A DNA stretch of 64,000 nt, taken from the NCBI GenBank assembly GCA_019058515.1, contig JAHPYY010000176.1:1-64000 (forward strand), written 5' to 3'. Made by a program: the position numbers and the translations under genes. Positions 8,389 through 16,722 of the stretch are shown piece by piece (position 1 is the stretch's first letter; each line of letters begins with the position of its first letter). The notes under the pieces are model-generated. The model worked only from the letters and a program-made list of their open reading frames with translations, searched no databases and was not told the origin of the DNA. The DNA comes from Promethearchaeota archaeon. GTDB taxonomy: Archaea > Asgardarchaeota > Lokiarchaeia > Sigynarchaeales > SOKP01.

Positions 8389-9519
8389 CTAAGTTTTTCG
8401 AGGGGGGAGCATTCGGATCATTCTAGGACCTTCAACGAGCGAAATCGCATTTTCTGGGCAATGATACGCGCACACACCGCAGCCCACGCAATATTCCTCA
8501 TCCCGAACCGCTTTATTGTCGTCATTTAATTCAATCGCGTGATTATAACATAAATCAACGCATGTACCGCAACCAACGCACAAATCCGGATTAATGCTCG
8601 ATAAATAGTTTGTTTCGTTAACTGTGGGAAAAATTAGGCAATTTCGCGCAGTCATACAGCAGCAGCTGCAGCAGTTACAAATTGCGACTTCCTCGGTCGA
8701 AGAATCTCCGTATTTATGATATGCTTTATGAACTAATCCCGCATCTTCGCACATTTTTAGAATCTCTAATGCTTCTTGCTTAGATACTAGTTTAGAGAAA
8801 CCGTGGTTAGAAGTATGTCTAGCAGACTTACCTAAGGTCATACAAGTTGGCTTAAGTTCGATCTGTTTACAAGGATTCCCGAGCATTTCTTGATGTTGCC
8901 TACAATAGCAGTATCCTACGGCAATGTCGTCGTACTTTTCGATAAGTTCTCTAATTCGTTGAGTGGGTAAAATTTTTTCGGTGGGGACTTCTATTTCTTC
9001 ATTTACAACAACGTTAATCTCTTCGCCAGTCTCTAAATTTTCTAATATAGGTACCGTTCGATCCATCGGGGGCATACGCTCCAATACAGTATGCATCCCA
9101 TCATATTGAGCTTGAATTATGTTACTATGTTCTTCGTTTAATTTTTGAAATAGACGCGCTATTTTGTAATTTTCTTCCGTTTTTTCAAGCTTTTGCATAA
9201 AAATATATTCAAATTGTCTATGTAAGGGGAAAATTTGATAAACCATAACACCATGACGATTAGGTTGATTGATTAGAACGCCTGTTTTTGCTAAAGCATC
9301 TGCTTTTCGTAGAATTTCTTCTTCAGATAATCCACTACTTTCCTTTAATTGTTCCATTGTTTGGGACAGTTGATTCTCAAACGCCATCATAAAGTCTAAA
9401 TTTTCGTCTTTAATAGTCAACTTTAGAATTTCATGTGCAGTTTCTGAAAATTGAAATTGAAATCCTCCAGCTTTGAAAAGAATTTTAAGAGCTCTTTCAT
9501 AATCGGCTTTCCTACTCAT
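8389..9519 (-). CDS. Ferredoxin-type 4Fe-4S protein with N-terminal helical domain
   Basis: A 376-residue cytosolic protein. The C-terminal 70 residues hold two classical [4Fe-4S] motifs, CVGCGTCVDLC and CVGCGVCAYHCP. Before that are unusual cysteine clusters: CYCRQHQ, PTCMTLG and CNCCSCCCMTARNC (eight cysteines counting the last), which may bind a further cluster or metal. The N-terminal 100 residues look like a winged-helix or helical domain (SGLSEEEILRKADALAKTG). It is probably an electron-transfer or redox-sensing partner; the enzyme it serves is unknown. Its upstream region is nearly identical to that of the next minus-strand gene, suggesting co-regulation. Confidence 0.8.
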   Translation of the reverse strand: MSRKADYERALKILFKAGGFQFQFSETAHEILKLTIKDENLDFMMAFENQLSQTMEQLKESSGLSEEEILRKADALAKTGVLINQPNRHGVMVYQIFPLHRQFEYIFMQKLEKTEENYKIARLFQKLNEEHSNIIQAQYDGMHTVLERMPPMDRTVPILENLETGEEINVVVNEEIEVPTEKILPTQRIRELIEKYDDIAVGYCYCRQHQEMLGNPCKQIELKPTCMTLGKSARHTSNHGFSKLVSKQEALEILKMCEDAGLVHKAYHKYGDSSTEEVAICNCCSCCCMTARNCLIFPTVNETNYLSSINPDLCVGCGTCVDLCYNHAIELNDDNKAVRDEEYCVGCGVCAYHCPENAISLVEGPRMIRMLPPRKT

Positions 9520-9549
9520 TTTTATTCACAAAATATACTATTTGAATTT

Positions 9550-9610
9550 GCTATAAATTTTAGAATTTTATTGAAAATGAAATGAATAGGAAGTATATAT
9601 TTTTTACTTA
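9550..9610 (-). repeat. Duplicated promoter region, copy 1
   Basis: About 61 bases closely matching 10798-10859; both contain TATTGAAAATGAAATGAA, AGGAAGT and TATTTTTTACTTAA. It lies 31-91 bases upstream of the ferredoxin-like gene. On the minus strand TTAAGTAAAAAATATATA gives a TATA-box-like core. The equal position relative to both downstream genes points to a shared promoter and regulator. Confidence 0.6.
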
Positions 9611-9645
9611 AAGAGAGATCTTTCAAAATGAGCAGAAGAAAAGAT

Positions 9646-10755
9646 TTAGAAAATTAATACGAAAACAAAGGTAAAAATAGCAAACACAGCTAATATCATC
9701 CATAATGGCTTGCTCCAATTATATACTCTTCGACCATTATAGACATCAAAGGGGAAAATGGGAATTAAAATTTCAAAAATTATTAAATACATGCTCAGTT
9801 CTACGATCATATCTAAAAACTGAAAATATTCAGCAGGAACTAGGGAAAATGTTATTAGATAAACGGAAATCCATATTAATGTTAGAATCGAAATACATCC
9901 AATTAATCCCATAACTCCTAACTTCTTCTTTAGCTTCTGATGAGACCAATTATGGTCCTTAGGATAAATACTCCCAGGGACTGGATAGGGTCCCCCAAAA
10001 GCGACTGAAATTAGAATACTCAATGGATAACCTCCACCCCATGCTCGAAACTGCATCTTAAGGCCTTGAGCTCTGGTGACTATCAACATCATCAGTATTC
10101 TCAATCCATACACTATTATTGTTGCAGCAAGTGTGAATGCGATATATAAGGGGGTGATATGTCCGAAACCTCGCCATCTAACTTTAGTAATAAAATATAA
10201 TATAAAGTTAAGAATAATCATAGCAACCCATTGAACAATAGGCTTATCCTTTTTATTGGGTTTAGGAGAGCCCCATAAAAAATTTCCATTGCCAAAAATA
10301 TGATTGGTCCTCACCCATACGGAGATTAAACCGGGGAATTTCCATCGCCTTACTTGTTGTGCGAAAGGAATTATATCAAAGCCTCTGTTATAGAAATTTT
10401 TAAAAGAACTTGGATTGTACCCACTTATTTGTGCTAATGTCTCATCGCATCCTTGCTCCTTAAAGAACCTTTTCCCTTCTTCAACTAGCTTTTGTGCGGC
10501 ACCTAATCCTCGAGCTCCAGGAAAGGTGAATAACCAATGATAAACTCCAATTTTCTTCTTTTTCTTAAGTATGGTGAATATTTTTAGAGTTAATCCACCA
10601 ATCAATTTCCCTTCATACTCGGCAACTAAAATATATGGGCTAAACGAAAAAAAACAATGTTCTATCAAAGAAAAAGCATCTTTATGCAACTTTTTTACGA
10701 TATCCTTCTCATTTTCTTCCATCGGACGTATTTTGATATTAGAATCAAGGCTCAT
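9646..10755 (-). CDS. GNAT acetyltransferase fused to an M50-like membrane domain
   Basis: Residues 1-145 are a GNAT domain: the pyrophosphate-loop motif is ARGLGAAQKL, and a later GYNPSSFKNFYNRGFD segment matches the end of the GNAT fold. Residues 165-369 are a membrane domain with about six hydrophobic segments. It contains FRAWGGGYPLSIL and, near the end, IPIFPFDVYNGRRVYNW, which resembles the P-x-x-DG(G)RV motif of site-2-protease (M50) family membrane proteins. No HExxH motif is visible, so the protease part is probably inactive and may be structural or substrate-binding. A cytosolic acetyltransferase tethered to a membrane module is unusual. Its promoter region duplicates that of the neighbouring ferredoxin-like gene. 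Confidence 0.75.
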   Translation of the reverse strand: MSLDSNIKIRPMEENEKDIVKKLHKDAFSLIEHCFFSFSPYILVAEYEGKLIGGLTLKIFTILKKKKKIGVYHWLFTFPGARGLGAAQKLVEEGKRFFKEQGCDETLAQISGYNPSSFKNFYNRGFDIIPFAQQVRRWKFPGLISVWVRTNHIFGNGNFLWGSPKPNKKDKPIVQWVAMIILNFILYFITKVRWRGFGHITPLYIAFTLAATIIVYGLRILMMLIVTRAQGLKMQFRAWGGGYPLSILISVAFGGPYPVPGSIYPKDHNWSHQKLKKKLGVMGLIGCISILTLIWISVYLITFSLVPAEYFQFLDMIVELSMYLIIFEILIPIFPFDVYNGRRVYNWSKPLWMILAVFAIFTFVFVLIF

Positions 10756-10797
10756 AGATTTTACTCGTTTTTAACGATTAATCTCGTATTTAATTTA

Positions 10798-10859
10798 GCA
10801 CTAAATTTCAGATTTTTTATTGAAAATGAAATGAAAAGGAAGTTATATTTTTTACTTAA
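10798..10859 (-). repeat. Duplicated promoter region, copy 2
   Basis: Second copy of the element at 9550-9610, here 43-104 bases upstream of the GNAT fusion gene. It also lies in the divergent gap before the MaoC gene at 10907, so it could serve both directions. Confidence 0.6.
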
Positions 10860-10906
10860 TGAAATATTTAAAATCGTAAACAATTATAAATTTCGAAATT
10901 AACAAA

Positions 10907-11740
10907 ATGTCTGGTTTAGATTTAAACGTAGTGGGTGTAAAGAACCCGGAAAAAATATTTAAATATACGTGGAAAGATGTGGCGCTTTACGCACTCGGGA
11001 TTGGTGCTCAAACTGAGGAACTCCCTTTCATTTACGAGGGAACTCGCGGTGGAATTAAAGTGTTTCCAAGTTTTGCCACGATTGCTAGATTGATTGCGTT
11101 TCCTCGATTAGGGAACATTTTTTTTCCTAGGTTTATTCACGGAGAAGAACAAATACATCTCCATAAGCCCTTTCCATCAGGGGGGCAAATCATATGTTTC
11201 AGCGAAGTAACTGATATATTTGATAAAGAAAAAGCAGCAGTTATTCATGTAAAGTTTACAGGTCTAACGAAAAATAGGGAACCGTTATTTGACGTGAATT
11301 CTGCGTTCTTCTATTTAGGAGCAGGGGGTTTCGGAGGAAAGCGTGGTCCTAAAAGTGAAACTTTGGAACCTCCTGAGGGAGTGAAACCTGATTTTAGTAT
11401 AACTTATAAAACCACTGAGAATCAAGCAGCTCTTTACAGACTTAACGGTGACTTTAATCCTCTTCACATCGACCCCGAATTAGCGCGGAAAGGAGGTCAA
11501 GAAAAACCGATACTCCACGGGTTATGTACCTTTGGATTTGCAACTAGAGCCATACTTCAAGGGGCGTGCGATGGCGATCTAACGCGTTTCAAGGAATTAA
11601 AAGTACGATTCTCCAATGTGGTGTACCCCGGGGAGTCACTAACCACAGAAGGATGGAAAGATAACGGTCGGTATATCGTTCAAGTGCGGACAAGTAGAGG
11701 ACCCGTAGTGCTAAGTAATGCATATACCGTGGTAGATTAA
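10907..11740 (+). CDS. MaoC-like enoyl-CoA hydratase (double hot-dog)
   Basis: A 277-residue protein with the layout of hydratase 2 of eukaryotic multifunctional enzyme type 2 and archaeal MaoC proteins: an N-terminal half without catalytic residues and a C-terminal hot-dog domain with ALYRLNGDFNPLHIDPELAR, where the Asp and His of the D-x-NPLH motif are the catalytic pair, followed by PILHGLCTFGFATRAIL. These enzymes hydrate trans-2-enoyl-CoA to (R)-3-hydroxyacyl-CoA. It fits with the acyl-CoA ligase elsewhere in the window. It is transcribed divergently from the GNAT fusion gene. Confidence 0.88.
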   Translation: MSGLDLNVVGVKNPEKIFKYTWKDVALYALGIGAQTEELPFIYEGTRGGIKVFPSFATIARLIAFPRLGNIFFPRFIHGEEQIHLHKPFPSGGQIICFSEVTDIFDKEKAAVIHVKFTGLTKNREPLFDVNSAFFYLGAGGFGGKRGPKSETLEPPEGVKPDFSITYKTTENQAALYRLNGDFNPLHIDPELARKGGQEKPILHGLCTFGFATRAILQGACDGDLTRFKELKVRFSNVVYPGESLTTEGWKDNGRYIVQVRTSRGPVVLSNAYTVVD

Positions 11741-11927
11741 CAAATCAAATCTTATCTTTTTTCTTAAAAATTTGTGTGAAAGTTTTATTATTAAGAGATC
11801 TTCGTAAAATAAATATACGATGTCTTGGTTGATTATATTAAAAATTAGGAAAAAGAACAGTTATATCTTTAATTTTTTAGCCTATATTACCATTAGGAAT
11901 GTAAATCTTTTCAAGGAGGTTAAATAG

Positions 11928-12743
11928 TTGGAAATTTTAGTTTCACATGGAAGCTTGCAATGGACGTCGCTAGTTCCTTTATGGGCGAGACATTTAGAAA
12001 ACAAAAAGGAAAATTCTTTTTATAAGGATGAACTAGCATCTAAAATAGTTGATCAGATAGAATATGACTTCGCAGATGTCGCAAACCGTATAGACTTAAT
12101 AAAACAACTTACAATAGTTATTCGTAGTATAAATTTTGAAAAGATTATAACAAATTTCATTGAAGAACATCCCAATGCAACTATTGTAGACTTAGGAGCC
12201 GGGTTTGACACATTATTCTATAGGATTGATAACGGATCGATTAAATGGTACGATATAGATTTTCCGGAAATATTAAACGTTAAAAAACATTTCATCCCTA
12301 TAAATCCCCGCTATGGATTCATAGACAAATCTGTGTTAGACTTTTTGTGGATAGAGGATATTAATAATAAAAATGACGGAATTCTTTTAATCGCGGGCTC
12401 TTTGTTTAAATACTTTGAAGAAACTAACATCAAACTGTTATTTAAACAAATTGGGATAAAATTACCTGGAACCGAATTAGCATTTGATTGCGGTACTAAG
12501 CCATTATTAAGACAATGGAAAAGGTACAATAAAGAAACGAATTTAGATCCTTCTCATTTGAAATTTTCGCTCGCAGGTCCTGAAATACTAGAAAGTTGGA
12601 ATTTAAATATCAGAGTCCTTGATCACTACGCTATGTTTTCTCAAATTAGCCGAGAAGAGTTTTGGCCTGAGGAAGTGCGTAAACAGATGGATTTTATTGA
12701 TAAAACAGGAGTCTATAAAATGTACCGCATACGTATCAATTAA
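11928..12743 (+). CDS. LCM/PPM-family O-methyltransferase
   Basis: A 271-residue protein of the leucine carboxyl methyltransferase family. The SAM-binding motif VDLGAGFDTLFYRID and the acidic strand WYDIDFPEIL are the family signatures, and LIAGSLFKYFEE matches the later motif. Members methylate carboxyl groups of proteins or small molecules; the substrate is unknown here. The start is TTG behind a strong Shine-Dalgarno AAGGAGG eight bases upstream, so the non-ATG start is well supported. It ends tail-to-tail with a broken reductase gene. Confidence 0.82.
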   Translation: MEILVSHGSLQWTSLVPLWARHLENKKENSFYKDELASKIVDQIEYDFADVANRIDLIKQLTIVIRSINFEKIITNFIEEHPNATIVDLGAGFDTLFYRIDNGSIKWYDIDFPEILNVKKHFIPINPRYGFIDKSVLDFLWIEDINNKNDGILLIAGSLFKYFEETNIKLLFKQIGIKLPGTELAFDCGTKPLLRQWKRYNKETNLDPSHLKFSLAGPEILESWNLNIRVLDHYAMFSQISREEFWPEEVRKQMDFIDKTGVYKMYRIRIN

Positions 12744-12748
12744 AAAGT

Positions 12749-13675
12749 TCAGTCTTTACTAATCTGTATGGCTACATTCCCTTTCTTTCTACCCGTTTTC
12801 ACATAGGAGTACGCTTCTACGATTTGTTCTAATGGGTAGGTTTTATCGATCACTGTTTTGAGTTTACTTTCTTCAATCATTGCACAAATATCTTCTAATA
12901 ACTCAACCCGCTCTTTGGTGGGCGCCTTTATCGACCCATATTTCCCTTCAGCTCCTAAGAACCGCGCTCTATCTTCTTTAGTGAGTTTTCCAACGGCGTC
13001 GAACACCAAATCGTATGTATAGGCGTGTTCTTTAAACTCTTTTGCGGTGTAATCAAGCACCAGATCTGCACCCAATTATTTAACCATCTCTACATTCACA
13101 CCACTGCATACACCAGTAACAGTTGCGCCGTGTATTTTAACAAGTTGTAGCGCGAATGTGCCTACGCTCCCCGAAGCTCCATATATCATCACCCGTTCAC
13201 GCGAAGCGATATCTAATTTTCTTAATAAAAACAAAGCAGTCATGGCGCCAATAGGGACGGTAGCCGCTTCCTCGTAGCTCATATTATTTGGCTTCTTGGT
13301 AATCATTCCGGACTCCGAGGCACACAAAAACTCTGCCAAGCCTCCACTCCGCTCCATAGAAGTCGAGCCGTACACCTGATCACCCACAGCAAATTTAGTT
13401 ACCTTACTGCCTATTTCAACAATTTCTCCGGCGAATTCCGTCCCAATTATCTTTTTTGGCTTCACCCCAGCTATTATTCTCATAATGATGGCTAATATCT
13501 TGGGTACTCTCAACATTATCGCGTCTCCGCGAGTGACGGAGGCGGCGTGCACTTTTATTAACACTTCGTGTTCTTTAGGGCTTGGTTTTTCCACTTCAAG
13601 TAACTTTAAAACTTCTGGAGGGCCTGTTTTGGTTTTAACGACAGCCTTCATTAAATTTCTTTGTTCAACAATCAT
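12749..13675 (-). pseudogene. Zinc-less MDR oxidoreductase (quinone reductase type) interrupted by TAA
   Basis: A medium-chain dehydrogenase/reductase of the zinc-independent quinone-oxidoreductase type, normally about 310-330 residues and NAD(P)H-dependent. The first part (13675 to 13079) covers the GroES-like domain (EFAGEIVEIGSKV, VGDQVYGS) and the nucleotide-binding MIYGASGSVGTFALQL; it ends EMVK followed by TAA at 13076-13078. The same frame continues at once with LGADLVLDY and the rest of the Rossmann domain, ending at 12749. Homologues have Ser or another residue in the stop's place, so one base change (for example TCA to TAA) explains it. The true start is probably the ATG at 13651 (MKAVVK). 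Likely a recent pseudogene, a sequencing error, or readthrough. Confidence 0.8.
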
Positions 13676-13818
13676 ATGTACTTTTCCTCTTTATTTTTAG
13701 GTTATTTTAACGATTATCGTGGGTTTGTGTATTTTATTTTGTTATTTATATTTTTTGTCTATAATAACTTAAATCCTGAAACAAAACTCAAAACGAATAG
13801 TTTATTATTGTTATACTA

Positions 13819-14274
13819 ATGGTTTCAGTGCATCTATTCAGGTACAAAGATAGCGAGTTAGAATTTCTCTTGATAAAACGAGCTACCTTGAGTTATAATT
13901 GGCAGTATGTTACGGGAGCGCGGAAGGAAGGAGAAACTCCGCTTGAGAGCGCCAAGCGAGAATCGTTTAAAGAAACGGGGTACATTCCTGCAATAATCCT
14001 CCCAATAGACATTCCTCAAGAAGCTTTTGCGGAAAACGATGAAGAGGAAGGTGATAAATTTCCTCCCCACCTCCAAAAATTTGCTGAAGAACTTAAAATT
14101 AATAATTTCATAGCTCGGATAGATCAGCTAAAAGACCCAGTATTGAATCCTGCAGAGCACACAGACTGGATGTGGTGCGATTTCGAAACTGCCTATAAGC
14201 TAATAAAGTGGTCGGTGGGAAAAAAAGCGTTAAGATCTATATATGATTATCTTATTAGAAATCCGTTAAAATAA
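13819..14274 (+). CDS. Nudix hydrolase
   Basis: A 151-residue Nudix protein. The Nudix box starts at GARKEGETPLESAKRESFKE and ends TGYI, matching G-x5-E-x7-RE-U-x-EE-x-GU except that the second-last Glu of the EE pair is Lys. Nudix enzymes hydrolyse nucleoside diphosphates linked to another group. Its length and the WMWCDFETAYKLIKW ending resemble NudB/dihydroneopterin-triphosphate-like members, but the substrate cannot be fixed. The start ATG lies close to the previous minus-strand gene's promoter, so the two are divergently expressed. Confidence 0.83.
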   Translation: MVSVHLFRYKDSELEFLLIKRATLSYNWQYVTGARKEGETPLESAKRESFKETGYIPAIILPIDIPQEAFAENDEEEGDKFPPHLQKFAEELKINNFIARIDQLKDPVLNPAEHTDWMWCDFETAYKLIKWSVGKKALRSIYDYLIRNPLK

Positions 14275-14309
14275 TAACGATTTGATTACACTATTTTTTT
14301 TACTTTGTA

Positions 14310-14592
14310 CTAATACCAGCCCTGTTCTTTGCAAAGTACTTTAACATGGTCGTCCCAAGTTGATTCGTCTGTATTTTGTTCACTTTCGAAGCAGTCGACT
14401 GCCAAGTACTTTAATGCAATATTATTATCGCTTTTATTGAATGGAAAGCTCCCTTGGGAATTTTAACGACATCTCCTACTTGTACTGTAATAGGATGCGG
14501 TTCATCTTTTATGCTAAGGATTCCTTCTCCTTCAAGAATGCAAAAAATCTGTTTTTTACAAGAGAGAGTTTGTTCTGTAAATATTTCTAATA
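14310..14592 (-). pseudogene. Cupin protein remnant, frameshifted and truncated
   Basis: The minus strand from about 14590 reads EQTLSCKKQIFCILEGEG, then ILSIKDEPHPITVQVGDVV and KIPKGAFHSIKA, an unmistakable cupin barrel half. Near 14424-14430 the frame breaks, and the protein goes on in another frame as NIALKYLAVDCFE, ending QGWY at TAG 14310-14312. The N-terminal half with the first cupin motif is absent: the end of the CDP-alcohol transferase gene (stop at 14556) runs into it. So the cupin was cut, probably by arrival of the AT-rich segment to the right, and then frameshifted. A complete paralogous cupin exists at 24047-24418. Confidence 0.7.
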
Positions 14593-16031
14593 AGAAAAAA
14601 TGATAATATTACAATAGAACCGATCAAAAAATATATCTCTTGAATGAATAAATCAAAAAGTATTCCTATTAGTGCAAGTAAGCTAACAATAATAAAAAAG
14701 GTGCGTGAAAAATACATTTTTGATTTAATAACTTTTCTTCTTTGATTCAATATATTAGCTGCATGACATAATTGAACTATTAGACATAAAACCACGTATA
14801 TTTGACTCGTATTATATGAAATGGTAAAAGCTAAAATGCTAAGAAGTAATACTTCTGTTATCAAATCTAATAATTGAAAAAAGATAATGTAATGAATTGA
14901 TGAATATCTTTTATAAGCTGAATAATATAATAATCTTTTTACATGTCCCATAAAAAGCAAGAAATAAGCAATAATAAAAACAAATAGTAAAGTTTCAATT
15001 AGAAAATTTAATGATTTCAAATTTAGCTTTAGTAAAAGTATTAAAAAAAACAAGAATTCTGTTATCAAGCTTATCAGAAATAACATCTTTGAACTTTTTA
15101 TAATCCTATTAAGAGATTTTCCTTGAAAATAGCCTAATCGTACTATTTTAAATTTATATTCATAAAGATATGTAGCTGAGACGAGGATTTTAAATAATTC
15201 TTCAAATTCTTCCTTACTTGTTTCTTCATAAATGGCAAGATATCCATTTTGTTTATATTCCCCTTTATTTTCTATTGAATTTTTATTATTTGCTAATTTT
15301 AACGGAGAAATTTTTGTTTTAGATATTTTTAACAAGAGTTGAATTATTCCAATTATAGAAATTAATCCTAAACTAATATATAAAATATCTAAATTTGGCC
15401 AGAAATATATATTCTTTCCAAAGATTTGAATTTGGGGGAAATATCCTAAAAAAGTAAGGTAAAATCCACAAGAACTTATCCCAATATATCCAATTTGAAA
15501 AATTAATCGTGCGTGTCTTTCTGATAAAGTACTAAATATAGGAATTCCTACTGAAATATGGATAGAACGCAAATTTTCAAATATAAATATAGTAAATAAT
15601 AGAAATAAAATGGAACTTATTTGAGTATAATGTGAAAAGATAGGACTAATGAGAATAATTCCATCATTAATTCTGTCAATTATCAAATCTTGATATGATC
15701 CTCTTGGACTTTTTTTATTTGTTAAACGTGCGAGCATACCATCTAAATTATCCATCATTCCTACACCTATCATCAAAAGAGTAATTAAAATCCCACTAAT
15801 CAATAATCTAATTTCATCTAAATAAGGAAATAAAGAGAATATAACAGCAATTAGAAGTGATAAAACAAGACTTAAAATATCAATTCTAAGAGGTGTAAAT
15901 TTTAACGGAAGAAATACATGTTTACATGCGTAAAATGATATCCTTAACCATCCTTTTACAATACTACTATCTTTATAGGCATGTTCTTCTAACCATTTTT
16001 CGTAATATTCATCAAAATTCATTATAGTCAT
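14556..16031 (-). CDS. CDP-alcohol phosphatidyltransferase-family membrane protein
   Basis: A 491-residue integral membrane protein. The CDP-OH motif is complete: DNLDGMLARL, then SPRGSYQDLIIDR, giving D-x2-DG-x2-AR...G-x3-D-x3-D. These enzymes join a CDP-activated lipid or polyol to an alcohol during phospholipid synthesis. The C-terminal half (from about residue 290) adds four to six further membrane helices and is not part of the usual 200-residue enzyme, so the protein is twice normal length. Codons are very AT-rich compared with surrounding genes. The 3' end lies inside a cupin remnant, which suggests the gene arrived by insertion. Confidence 0.8.
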   Translation of the reverse strand: MTIMNFDEYYEKWLEEHAYKDSSIVKGWLRISFYACKHVFLPLKFTPLRIDILSLVLSLLIAVIFSLFPYLDEIRLLISGILITLLMIGVGMMDNLDGMLARLTNKKSPRGSYQDLIIDRINDGIILISPIFSHYTQISSILFLLFTIFIFENLRSIHISVGIPIFSTLSERHARLIFQIGYIGISSCGFYLTFLGYFPQIQIFGKNIYFWPNLDILYISLGLISIIGIIQLLLKISKTKISPLKLANNKNSIENKGEYKQNGYLAIYEETSKEEFEELFKILVSATYLYEYKFKIVRLGYFQGKSLNRIIKSSKMLFLISLITEFLFFLILLLKLNLKSLNFLIETLLFVFIIAYFLLFMGHVKRLLYYSAYKRYSSIHYIIFFQLLDLITEVLLLSILAFTISYNTSQIYVVLCLIVQLCHAANILNQRRKVIKSKMYFSRTFFIIVSLLALIGILFDLFIQEIYFLIGSIVILSFFLIRNIYRTNSLL

Positions 16032-16077
16032 TATTTGATAACTTCAAGGTCGAATAACAACCTTTTAAATAGACCTT

Positions 16078-16374
16078 TTAGTAAAATATTACTAAAAATA
16101 GTATGGCTAAGAGAAACATTAAACTGAAACTAAAAAGATAAGCTAAGGGTTTTGAAGATGAAGCGTTGCTACTATCACTGCTGTCACTACTATCGCTACT
16201 GTCACTGCTGTCACTACTGTCGCTACCTTCCTTTATTCTTGTTTCCGTTTGATTTTGTTCATCTACCTCTTTTATAAATGATTCTTCAAATGGAGAACCA
16301 CAGGCTTCACAAAATCTTGAATCTACAGGATTTTCTTTTCCGCAGAACGGGCAATATTTAGGAATTCTTATCAC
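16078..16374 (-). CDS. Zinc-ribbon, Ser/Asp-repeat, tail-anchored membrane protein
   Basis: A 98-residue protein with an N-terminal zinc ribbon (CPFCGKENPVDSRFCEACG: two CxxC pairs), a linker, a microsatellite-like Ser-Ser-Asp repeat of about six units (residues 50-68), and a C-terminal membrane helix (LFSFSLMFLLAILFLVIFY) ending at the stop. It should therefore be anchored by its tail with the zinc ribbon in the cytosol. The repeat region (about 16165-16230) is an imperfect 9-base DNA repeat and may vary in length between strains. It lies 46 bases upstream of the CDP-alcohol transferase on the same strand, so an operon is likely. Confidence 0.7.
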   Translation of the reverse strand: MIRIPKYCPFCGKENPVDSRFCEACGSPFEESFIKEVDEQNQTETRIKEGSDSSDSSDSSDSSDSSDSSNASSSKPLAYLFSFSLMFLLAILFLVIFY

Positions 16375-16713
16375 CTTTGAAATGACACATTTAATATGTA
16401 TACATATTTATTTACTGTTTAAAAATCAATCTATGGAGGGAATTAAAATAAATCAAGGGGTGAAATCAAGGAGAGAGGAGAGTTTTAAAATAACTCTTTA
16501 ATTAATTGTGAATTGTGGTTTTGTCACTTAAATTAAGGGGTTAAAAGATCTCACTAATTTACAGAAATTAATTCTAAATTGGAATGAAATCTCTTATATT
16601 GCACTACATAGATTTATTTTTGAATCTAATATTCAGAAAATTTAACGATTGGTTTTCTTTAGCGCTTTGATGAATCTATAAAAAAAAGTAACTTTATTAC
16701 GACGAGAATCGAA
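16375..16713. other. Intergenic region, no gene seen
   Basis: About 340 AT-rich bases between divergent genes. It should hold the promoters for the zinc-ribbon gene and for the SMP-30 gene. A small stem TAGATT/AATCTA occurs near 16610-16630. I see no convincing coding or RNA feature. Confidence 0.4.
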
Positions 16714-16722
16714 TTGATAAAT

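Noticed and set aside
9705..10902. Plus-strand frames opposite the GNAT-membrane fusion
   Set aside because: Composition mirrors the hydrophobic codons of the real gene, and no motif is present.
16165..16230. CRISPR-like or regulatory repeat
   Set aside because: It is an in-frame Ser/Ser/Asp coding microsatellite with no spacers.
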